Source: Emmonsiellopsis sp. PD_33 (Eukaryota; Ascomycota; Eurotiomycetes; Onygenales; Ajellomycetaceae). Taken from it: a stretch of DNA of 64,000 bases. The notes beneath the pieces were generated by a model. The model saw only the letters and a program-made list of their open reading frames with translations, was not told the DNA's origin and made no database searches. Within the stretch, counting starts at the first letter, position 1, and every line of letters starts with the position of its first letter. Position numbers and translations under genes: made by a program. Below are positions 35,669-46,100 of this stretch, one piece after another. The stretch lies in NCBI GenBank assembly GCA_032988165.1, contig JANTQF010000118.1, positions 38,553-102,552 on the forward strand, written 5' to 3'.

Positions 35669-36776
35669 AACAAACATGCATGGCCTTGACGTCCTAACCA
35701 CCTCTGCGTGCGAGGGAAGACAGGTTACGAATTGCCACGATCTTAAAATCATACATGATGCGGGCTGGGCTGGGGCAAATGGCGTTCTTTCTGGCGACGG
35801 CTTGGGGGGGTTTGTTCCACATCTGTTTATTATCTCTTTTTCCGTCCTTTGTTCTCTGGAAATATACCCATGGAAGCAGGTTAGGCGAGTTTTCTAGGGT
35901 GGTTTTATTTGTCATGTCGCTTATTTTTCGTCGTTTATGTGTGATTTTCTTGAAGGTGGGCTAGGACTGGGAATATTGTATCATCGTTTCTTTCTGTCAT
36001 CTTCTCGCAAGCGTCTCTCGTCTTCAGCAGGAGTTCTACGTTTTGTACCGCCCCTTCAACCCTGAACATACCAGGGAATAGGTAGGAAAGGAAAGGAAAT
36101 GCTCTGGTTGTTGCTCGCCCTGGTTCCGCAATCCGCAACACTGTGAAATCAACACCAACGAGGTGAAGAATCAATCGGCAAGGACTCGCTTGGTTATTTC
36201 CTTCCTATTATCCTAAATGATCCAGTTATCTGGATTATTAACGGAGGTGTTTGGTATGTCTTGGCTTCATCGTCTTCATCCCTTAACCATGTCCACGCCG
36301 AGACAGCAACTGTTATGCATGCCCCGTTTTCTCCCCTCATCTCAGTTACAAACCAGCTATCCACCCTCTTTTCATGCCCGGACTTCGCTAACCTGCGACA
36401 TAGATTAGGGAGAGGGATAATAAAGCACAGTTGTATTCAATCTATCCTCTTTCTGAGTGGGAACCCATCTTGGTTCCTGGCAATTTGGCCCGCCCCTTTT
36501 CTCTTACATCATACCATGGCCATCCCGGGAGGTTTTCTGAGGTGAACATATTGTGTTCTTTATTCTATTTATCTCACACAGACGGGGAAGGCAAGCTATT
36601 ATCATGTTCTGTTTTGTCCTGATATATAAAATCCCCCCTCCCCGTCCGAGGGAAATGGCGGCGTGATATTTCTTTTCCAGTTCAGCTTCTCTGCTGTCGC
36701 AAATCCACCAACCTGTCTGTCTTATTATACCGTTGAACATCTTTCGCCAAACTAACCTCTGCTGATCCGCTCCTCC
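35669..36776. other. Intergenic region
   Basis: No gene is recognised. The right part should be the promoter and leader of the F-box gene, with a pyrimidine-rich stretch close to its start. Confidence 0.5.
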
Positions 36777-38246
36777 ATGACCATGGAGCTCATGCCTCAG
36801 TCCGGCGGGCGGCTGAAGATGGCTGCGGTACTCAAGGCCGTGAGAGTCTTCGCCAATATCGCCGTCCATCATCTCAGCCGGAAGAAGTCACATCTAGCCA
36901 GCTACCTCCTCTTCCAACAACTCCCGCTAGAAATTCTTCTAGAGATATGTTCCTTCTTACCGCCCAGCTCCCAAGCGTGCTTTGCCCTGGTGAATAGATA
37001 TTTCTACTCGAAACTACACCATAAGCTCTGATTACCCCAGCTGCACTTCCCCGCTGAACAGCCCCCGGATTACCATATGAATCGATACCTGAGTCTATCC
37101 CGGTTCTACCAGTTCGAGCGTTGGGAGCTCCTTCGGTATCTTGAACAGGACCAGCCGAATACGTGGCGCGAGTGTCCGCAATGCTTCAAGCTCCATCCGA
37201 CGGACTACTTCCTGCCTTCCTCATACCTCCGCCCCGCCCGACCCCTCTGCAAATACAAATACTGTGCCGGGATCGTTGACCTGTGTCCCTGCAAAAAGAT
37301 ATCCATCCAGGACCGCCAACGAATCCTCTACCAGCTCATTGACGAAACAACCCGCAGTAAAGCACTACGCTGGAACGCCATTGCCGTCACAACCCACCTC
37401 ACCCCGGCTTCAGGCCGCCGCTACCTCTCCCACAAATGCTCCACCAAATACGACTCGGCCCAGCTCGATATCGAGATCTACCTCTTCCACGATCGAGGCA
37501 GGTTATACGCGCAAACAAAATACCGCGTCTGCTATTTCAGCCGCAACAGCACAGACCCCACCGACGAAGCTTCGAGCAAAGACCCCAACCCCCCCACACC
37601 CCCCCCTCTTCCCCGCCTCGCCTGCCCCCACCACCTCCTCTCGGACTGGCTAACAATAATGGCCTCATGCCGCCAATACCACCCAACCTTTGAATTCTGC
37701 GGCCGCTGCCGCCGCCTCCGCTGCTGCGACCTCTGCAACACCGTCTTCGGCGGTCTCGAGCCCTTGCCTTCCCCCTCCCTCTACCACGACATGAAATTAC
37801 AAGCTTGGGCCTTCTGGACCCTCCGCGACCTCGACCACACCTCCACCTGCCACCTACCAGGCGCGCCCGCGTGCGGCTGGCGGCAGCAGGTGATTTTCCC
37901 GGCGTTTGGCGAGGTGGATGTGCGGGTGGGTGCGCGGCTGTCGGGTTCTGCGTCCGCGCCAGGATCAAGGTCTGGATCGGCGATGGGTATGGCGGTGATG
38001 GCTGAGGCGCATCATCATGTTAAAGTGCCGGAGGGGTTTGGTTATGGGTATGGGTATGGGTATGGGTATGGATCTGGATATGGAGGGTTTTACGAGGGGC
38101 ACACTGCGGCTGGTGGCCATCGGACCTATAGTAGCACGCTGGCAAAGCCCAGGGGCCTGAGGAGGGTGATGGAGTCGTTGGAGGCGGTGCCGGTTGGGGT
38201 CACTGTGTTGGATGACGCGTTGGGGTTTGGGGGGAGGGGGAGATGA
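36777..38246 (+). CDS. F-box protein interrupted by an in-frame stop (or stop-containing intron)
   Basis: A single frame runs from 36777 to 38246 but is broken by TGA at 37029-37031. The first part (84 residues) holds an F-box: QQLPLEILLEICSFLPPSSQ followed by ACFALVNRYFYSKL. After the stop the same frame carries on without further damage for over 400 codons, with NRYLSLSRFYQFERWELLRY and two cysteine-rich parts, ECPQCFKLHP and FCGRCRRLRCCDLCNTVFG, and then a GYGYGYGYG repeat. F-box proteins recruit substrates to SCF ubiquitin ligases. Two readings are possible: a nonsense mutation (a CGA to TGA change would do), or removal of a 51-nt segment (36990-37040, beginning GTGAAT and ending CCCCAG) that contains the stop and keeps frame. 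The intron would delete half of the F-box, so I favour a mutation. Confidence 0.65.
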
Positions 38247-38701
38247 TGTGGTGGGAATTCAAGGGCAAGCCCAGGGGGTAAGTAAAGGGGTAAAGCCAAG
38301 GGGGAAACGAAGGCTGAGGGGAGACATGCGCAATTGCTTACGGATATACGAGCTTTTGATGATAGTTTGGGCTCCTCCGATTCGCATTGCCAAGAAGAAC
38401 TTTCCACTTTTCTACAGCGCCGACGTGTAGTTAACTATGCTTTGTCGTTTTTGTTCTGCTTGCCAAGACCCCCCCGATGGGGTTGAATGATGATCGTCGC
38501 TGCAACATGCCTGTCGATTCGGGCTGAGGCTGATGCGGCTCAAAATTCCAACCCCCCTTGAAGTATGTGGTGAACAGGTTCAACTTTCTATCATCGCTTG
38601 ACTCTTAAATAGCGAGAGCCCGCTTCAACATGTCCGTTCCGTTGCATTCTTCACTTTGTCCAATTCCATCTCCACCATCTCAAATGCGGACAATTTGAAT
38701 C
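38247..38701. other. Intergenic before the nuclease gene
   Basis: No gene is seen. The nuclease promoter lies to the right, with a CTTAAATAGC sequence near 38605. Confidence 0.45.
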
Positions 38702-40740
38702 ATGAAATTGCTCCATTTGCTGCCAATTCTCCTTTTCCCCAGCCGCTCTCTGGCACGGGAATCTCTTCTTGATGAGGGACTGGCCTCACTCGCCTCCGAG
38801 CCTGTCTCGGAATTGTTCCCTGAGGATAGTCTCTCGAAAGATGGCAACTTGTTTACGAGACAGACAAGACGCTGTCCACCTACCAGTCGTAAGTTTTCGA
38901 TCTGTCCATGAGTGCTGTCGCGAGGTTATCGAGAACGTTAGCTAACTTCTTATGATACCACTGTTAGCTATCCAATGCAGCAGCGGAAAATGCTGCTCCG
39001 TTGATAAACCGGAATGTGTAAGTACATGTCACATCCATCCACCCAGCAATATGCAGCGCCCTGTCTAGAAAACAACCAAGCTGACAGGGGGAATTTAGAT
39101 AGGAGCACAATTGTAAGAGATAATAATATCATCTCCCCCACTCTGTGAAAATTTCTCTAACCCTGATATAATACAGCTGCTGTGCGACAGGGAAAACCAA
39201 AATCTGCGGAGCTAGCTGCTGTATACCCACTTCGATTTGCTGTGGTGACCAGTGCTGCGACCCTTCGTCCTCTTGCAAGAGAGACAGCAGTGATAGTGGT
39301 CCAAGGGGGTTTTCTTGCGCAAAGCCTACTACCTCCAAAGGTCCCCTGGAGATAGATCACAAGACGTTTCCGGAGGTATGATTTTGTTGTCTGGGATGAG
39401 GAGCATCTTCTCCCCCACACACATTCTCCCTCTTCTTCTTCGTCTTCTTCTACTTCTACTTCCCGATTGCTGACATTGTGCAGTTGGCTGAAAACATGTG
39501 TCGGTGTATGTCATCGCCTCCGTATCATATCTCTAGTCTCTGGTTCCAAAATAATACTGACGAATTGAGTGAAAGCAATGAGAGCTCGAGGCATCAATGG
39601 CAACGAGGAGATTCTGACACGGCGGCAATATCTAAACCCAAAGGACGAAAGGGATATCCGACAAAAGGCCAAGTGTATCAACCGAGGATGCCCCAGCGGC
39701 CAATCCTGCGACGAGGTATGCTCCTAAATTCTGTCCAAGGTCGCTTGCAAAAAAAAAAAAAATATCCCCCTTGCCTATAATTTATAATATGAACGAAGCT
39801 GATCCGGTCACTTCGTATTAGTATCCGCCCGCGTCTACCGACGAAGGCTACGACGGTCTCTACGGTATTGACGTTTTCAGCCAATGTATCAACGCACGAC
39901 AAAATAGCCGTGGCGGCAGTTGGCTCGGCAGTGTGTACGGTCGAGGGTCCAAGGCAATTCCCTCTGGCGGGACCTTCATTAGTCGAGTGACGGGCATCGA
40001 TTGTAGTACTGTTCCGCCCGCCAACCCGGGACCACCAGGCCAGTTCCCGCCTAGTAGGCGAGATGTTGGTGGCGACGAATTAATTGGTCAGGGCAATGGT
40101 GAGATTCGGTTTTTTTTTTTTTTCCCACAGGGGCGCAAAGCAATTTTTGTCTGACTTGTACTAGAAACAGTGATATACCCTCCCTTTGAAAGTGACCAGT
40201 CGGGCTATAGTTTGGCTGCATTTGGAGACCTGGACCCTGGAAGGTGATCATACCTGAATCTTCTATCCATGGTTTTTGCTAACACCAGCCTTCTGCACAG
40301 CTATGCCATAACCGTCACAAGCAGTGCGCCAATCGAATCCTGGGATATTTTTGATGCCCCAGCACTCCAAATTGCCAGGTTAGTCTAGCCGTACATAACT
40401 ACATAACTACTCCGGTGACTTTCTCTATATAACTAACCCTCACCCAACCAGCGGCGACTCCATCCCAGCAAACAAAGAGACAACGATAGAGTTTACCCTC
40501 GAGGACCCTGCCTTTGGCGTCGGCTTAACTGCATTTACGACAGCAGACGCCATCGAGCTGGAATGGAGTATCACTATTACTTCTTCTACCCCTAGCCCTA
40601 GCCCTAGCCCTAGCCCTAGCTCAGAGCCAGAGCCAGAGCCGACGGGCTACCCGTCGAGTAAAGTCCCTTCGCGTCCGGCGACAACGCTGGTTACGACGCG
40701 GACTACGACGATATGTCCGTCTTCGTCTCGCAAGTACTAG
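38702..40740 (+). CDS. Secreted NucA/NucB-domain deoxyribonuclease
   Basis: Ten exons (38702-38888, 38968-39017, 39099-39112, 39177-39375, 39484-39505, 39576-39715, 39822-40098, 40165-40243, 40301-40378, 40452-40740) give 444 residues in one frame. A signal peptide opens the protein (MKLLHLLPILLFPSRSLA). A cysteine-rich module follows (CSSGKCCSVDK, FCCATGKTKICGASCC, CCGDQCCD). The nuclease core is recognised by GQSCDEYPPASTDEGYD, centred near residue 205, and by INARQNSRGGSWLGSVYG; both correspond to the NucA/NucB family, non-specific endonucleases first known from Bacillus. The tail carries SITITSSTPSPSPSPSPS and a Thr-rich end with no GPI signal. Exons of 14 and 22 nt are needed to keep frame. 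It is likely exported and may act in DNA scavenging or in competition (inference). Confidence 0.82.
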
Positions 40741-41640
40741 TCAATCGATCCACCGACCGACCGACCGACCGACCGACCGACCGCTCTATTAAGTCAACTA
40801 ACTGGTTCTGTTCTTAAATTTATTACCGCAGCATGCATGCAAGAACTTTGCTGTTCCTTTGCTACCTGTCTGTCTCTCTGTAGGATCTGAACAGTGTGGA
40901 GGTCTTGATATGTTAATTTAATAATAATCTATATGCTTTGTTTTGTTTATACCTGATATATTGGTATATGAAGGGATATATTGACTTGAAAGTCTTTTTC
41001 TTTTTTTAAGAGAATTTGATGTATTCAATGTAGCTGATAACTACCCCCCTTTTTGTGAATAAAATGACTAAAATAGGCAATGGCAAGGCAATAAGAGATG
41101 CTGACTTTAATTTTGGGCAAAAAGGCCCCGTTTTACCTTTTTGTTATACTATACTTGAAATAAAGGCGTTTTTATTTTTCATTCAGGGGACAGCATTGAG
41201 GCTGTTGATATAGGGGATATATCGCGGAATCTCACACTGGCTGTCAGCTATTTCAAAGGCATGATATATCTAAAACCACGATTCCCACCGCAGTCTGTCA
41301 TCACCTCTATCTGGGATTTAAATCGAAACATAACCCAAAACAAACCGCTATATATCACCAGTCTGTGGACGACTACGGCAAAATCCAACCCCTTTCTTCC
41401 GCCCGTCACCCAATAAATAATACTACGGCGGTTACCATGCTCAATTCCCTAGATATGATATCACTTCGATTACCTTTTGAATGTCTTTCGAATATTTTGC
41501 TTACATGTACGAAATAGCCTCAAGAATTCAACCAGCCCATCATGAACCATCATGAGAGCTTGTCATTGGAAATCAAATGGGGGGCGATCGCGATGATCAC
41601 AGTAGGGAGTAAGTGGTCCACGTAAACTTAAGTTACCTAG
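40741..41640. other. AT-rich intergenic region
   Basis: No gene is recognised. It lies between the nuclease gene and the ankyrin fragment and forms the left edge of the segment that seems rearranged. Confidence 0.5.
40750..40783. repeat. CGAC tetranucleotide run
   Basis: About eight CGAC/GACC units begin nine bases after the nuclease stop codon. The run is in the 3' untranslated region and has no coding role. Confidence 0.85.
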
Positions 41641-41670
41641 TAGTTACCTGTGGCGCTATGTAGATGTCGT

Positions 41671-42150
41671 TGTTGTAGCAAAAATTCAACGATTTCAGCG
41701 TCTGGATTTTCAACTGCAAAACGGAGCGGTGTCTTGCCATGGATCTCGATCACGGGTATCCACTGTGGATCAAGGAGATCGATCAAGCGTCATCATGTCC
41801 TTGGCTACCTAATCATTATGGGATAGCAGCTCGGGTATATATCCATAATTCTCACATGTTTCTGTTTCTGAGCCCTGCTTCCCGTTTCTCTTTTGATGCC
41901 TCTTTTCTTTGTCCGCCACGCCCACCTCATACATACATGCATTCGCGGAAGAACCATCCGGCGTACTTACATACTTGGGAGATTTATTTCTCCCAAAAAC
42001 AAACCTCCTACTTGACAAAAGAAAACCAACCCTTCCCCAACTTGTGTGCCATTCGGCCGCTGTTCTGGGGAGGGTTGGACTACGAACGAAGACATCTATC
42101 ACCTCCCCGTGCCGCCATTTAACTGCAACGCAGAAGGCCGTTTTACCCGC
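41671..42150 (-). pseudogene. Ankyrin-repeat gene fragment (inverted relative of the 43-48 kb gene)
   Basis: Read on the minus strand, this piece carries at least two ankyrin units. The first (about 42146-42072) reads GKAGKTAFCVAVKWRHGEVI then DVFVRS, a good ankyrin consensus. The second (41763-41671) is the same DNA as 44559-44647 of the gene downstream, in reverse orientation, and differs only by a 4-nt insertion (GGAT) near 41741 that shifts the frame. Between them about 300 bases show no clear repeat, and neither a start codon nor the hydrolase or CorA modules can be found nearby. I interpret it as a remnant of a related gene, perhaps refreshed by gene conversion. A functional short antisense transcript is possible but unproven. 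Confidence 0.75.
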
Positions 42151-43190
42151 CTTGCCTAGGGACCCCGCCCTGACGCCATTATGGCCTCATAGGAACTTTT
42201 CACGACCCTGATAGTTTCTGCTTCACCTCCAACGACTTTAGGGCTATCTCTCTCGGTGGGAGGGAAGTGGTTGACGTGACCATCTGACCCAAAGAGCCTC
42301 ATCCCTCGCATCAACTTTCTTTCAACCTCAGCATCACCACCAACTTCGTCAACTCCATCTCAAAGCCGCGATATACCAGCCAGGCTGGCCAGCGGGGATA
42401 AAACATTCCTGTGATATCATGTTAGCTCAGATAAACCGCGTCAACTTCACGACATCCAGCGCGAACCCTCATGAACACGCCAGACAGTAATAATTTTTGA
42501 GCTTTGTCAAGTGCTGTCATAGCAGTGGACCGACCAGTTACAATGAAATACAGTTGGCTGGCTGACAACTCAAGCCAAAGGCCACGACACTCGTCCTCTC
42601 AAAAGAAGCTAGGGACGGCAGCTGGGTATGGTTGGTTGCTGTAACCTGGGTAAATATACGGAATTGCTTTTGAACACCGCCCCATTCTCCGGCTTTCTCG
42701 CTCTGATAGGACTGACCAGGGCTTTTCATCAGGGTTCAAATGTCAAGGAGGTCCCAGACATTCAAGGTACTTACTGGTGTTTGCTTTTTGCGGCTGAACT
42801 CTTAAGCTAAGGGAGGCTCGCCGCTCCAACTAATAATCTCGCTGGAAATCTCGTATCCTTGAATAGTCGCTTCTGCAAGTCGGTTCCCCCGCGTCCCGAG
42901 CCTTATTTTCTGGAGCCAGGCTAAAACTGGTGTGGCAGGCTTGGAGAAGCTGTGGGAATGGCCCAAATTGCGATAATTTCACAGCCTTGTTGGTCCTACG
43001 TGTCTGTCTGCTTTTTGTTCTCCTCCCCCGCCCCAACCCCCCAAGTTGTAAGCTACGTTTGGGTTTTACTGCTCCTCACGACTGCTATCGGTCTCGAGTT
43101 TTTTATTTTCGAACCGTTATTTTTCTTATTCGACAACTGCCTCGACAGCTTGAACAGAATCCTTCTCAGGGGGGGGTCCTTGACGCAAAC
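42151..43190. other. Intergenic region and promoter of the hydrolase-ankyrin-CorA gene
   Basis: No gene is recognised. An open frame that continues upstream from the start at 43191 (to 42930) is not supported by any feature and is probably leader sequence. Confidence 0.45.
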
Positions 43191-46100
43191 ATGGCTGACA
43201 GCTTGCGGCAAGCTGCCGTGAAGCCTTCTCCATTGAGAGACATAAATTCACCGACAAAATTGAAGACGCTGGCACAGTACTTTTTCGACCGGCCAAAAGA
43301 TGAACGCCCTCTCGGGTTACTCTCGGTGGATATTGTCCTAGTATATACATATCAAACCGAAGAGCAGAATCTGTTTATATTCGAAGAGAAACCGAAACCA
43401 GGACAGAGAGTCCAAGCAGATGGCGAAAAGAGGACTGGACGCTTGAGCACTGTAAGCCATCCATGTGCGCGGTCTTGGTGTGATGATAACACAAATGATT
43501 AATATTTTAAATCCAAGGAAGACGTACGTTCGCTAAGGAGCCACGCTGAATCAACTTCCGTCAACTCTCCTCTCCGCTTACACAGAATTCCGGAAGGGGC
43601 TTCATTACCCTCCCATGTCGATTCTAAAGCGGGAAGAACAAGCATTGGTACCCGTGACATAGGAACTACGAGAAAAGAGTCTCATGAAGGGGATACGCGC
43701 CGGCTAGAAGTACCTCCGTCAAGGGAGCGTAGTAAGAGCCCTAGCGGAGGCAAACAACCGATCAAAAGAGTACATTGGATAAGGGATAAAACCATGCTTG
43801 GGGGTCAGGTTCCCGAATCTCGTGTTCTCGGTCTGGGCTATCAAGTCAGTGAGGGCAATTGGGGGATCGATTTTTCCAGCGCGGCTACAGATCTGAAAGG
43901 ATTCCTTAGCCATAGGGACAAACTAAGAGGCCGGGCGCTTGTGCTCATCGGACATGCCTACGGATCTTTCATCATTCAGCGGGCACTCGAAGATCCTGAG
44001 ATAAGGTCCTGGGGTCTATATTCTACCATGGCCGGAGTGATCTTTCTAGGGATACCTTCTGATAAATCCAACTCTTCTCCAGAGAAAAAGAGGTTTCAGC
44101 CATTGGAGCCAGCGATGGTGAAAGACAGTATTCAGATGACTGCAAGACGTCAGCCTTTTCCAATATTCTGTTTTAATGGAAAGGATAATCAGCATGTACC
44201 TCACAACAACAACCCTGTTTCCAGCCCGGAAGTCCCCTCGCTCGACAGAGTGATTAAACAGGGTAAAAACTCATGTGGTTATATATGGCCTCTGCCGGAC
44301 GATTTCTCCACTGGGATCCGTTTTCCAGGGCCTAAAAACTCCACTTTCAAATTATTGACTGACTGCATTGTGCATTTTGCTGAGTCCTGGCACTTCTTTA
44401 ACGCCGTACAGGAAGATAATCTCTCAAAGGTTGAATTTCTTTTGGATAGAGGAGTCCATATCGAGCGGAAGGATCAGACAGGCCAAACCGCTTTGCACAA
44501 AGCCGTCCAGCATAAAAGACTGAAGACGATCCGAAACTTGATAATGCACGGCGCAAATGTGGATACCCGTGATCGAGATGGCAAGACACCGCTCCGTTTT
44601 GCAGTTGAAAATCCAGACGCTGAAATCGTTGAATTTTTGCTACAACAAAACGCAAATATCGACAGTGGAGATCGTGAGGCCGTGGGGAGTCTCCCGGAGG
44701 AAAGTGACGATGTTAGAGCGTTGCTGAGCCGGCCTCCTTTGAGGGATGGTGGTGGTGGTGGTGATTCGTTCACCGACATGCGATCTTCCCCGATTAAAAG
44801 GCGATTACAGGCCACCCCTTCTGCTGAACTTTTTGACCTCACTATATCAGAAGTATTTGCCTTCACAAAACCTGACGACCCTACTGCGAAGCTCTGGAAA
44901 TTTTTCCCGATGGGCCATCCGATTTCTGACACCATCTATGGAGAGGGGGATTTGGAAACATTGGCGTCAGATAAACGAGATCAGTCTGTCAACGGCAACC
45001 TTTTTTGCCGGTGGTATCATATTCCAGCAAATAATGTAAGAAATGGCTATCTTCTTTTTGGTTGCAAGAACATGAAAAATGGAAAAAACGGCGAGAGATA
45101 AAACAAATTGCAGTATGCTGATAATCTTATAAACAGATGCTCTGGGTTCAGGTATTATCCCTTCTGTTACCGCAACGAACACGAGCCGTAGTAATGACAG
45201 ACTTTCTAGGACTTGTTTGAGAAACTTGGATTCTCACATGAGCCACAATGGTCTGGCTATCGACAGGATAACGATATTCCGCATAGTGTAAGTAAGCTCC
45301 TTACATTATTGAAGCGCCACAATACGCTCCCTCAGCCACAACTACTAACTGATTCTGAAGCGGAGTATCATACCGCATGCTGCTAAACACAGAATGAAAA
45401 AATCCGATAATACCGACTATGTGACTTACTCACTTTTTGTATGTGTTTTTGCTGTTGTATCTCTATTTATAGCCTATTTCAGCTAATTCATCTACAGATG
45501 CCTTATGTGAGTTACGAGAAGCAGTCTCGTCAATTACAGTTTAGCTCCTTCATCAAAGAAGTACATGAGGAAACCAAAGGATCTCTGTCAACGCGACATC
45601 AAGGATTTTCGGGGTACGCATAACTTTTCAACCAAGCGTTTTGTCATTTCTAACTAACGAATGAATATCTGAAGCACAAATAGAGAGGGGCCCTTGGACT
45701 CGCCAGATGATACCAGTGTTACTGGGACCCCATCTGAAGTGTCCGCCACCCAGCAGTATTCATGGAAAGTGTTAGATGCGCCGTCTGAGGATGGTTCAGA
45801 TGCGATGCCATCTCGAAAGAATAGCAGCACCACGTTCTTCGATCTATCACATCAACTGTTGATCAAGGAGTTTCTTCACAAATATAAGCCCCTTCATCTT
45901 CGCCGGTTAGCAGACCCCATCAATCTTTTAAATTTGGCAATAACGTACTTACCATTCGTATATGTAGCACCTTGGATCAGTATCACTATTATATGCTATC
46001 TGACACAGTAACAAGAGATCAAGACCAGGTGGTGACACGCTGGTTCCGAGAAACGAAAAAGAGAGATGAAGGGACTACTAAAAACAAGGACAAATTTCGC

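Noticed and set aside
36777..38246. UGA readthrough signal in the F-box gene
   Set aside because: The context is CTC TGA TTA, not the TGA CTA motif known to promote readthrough in fungi.
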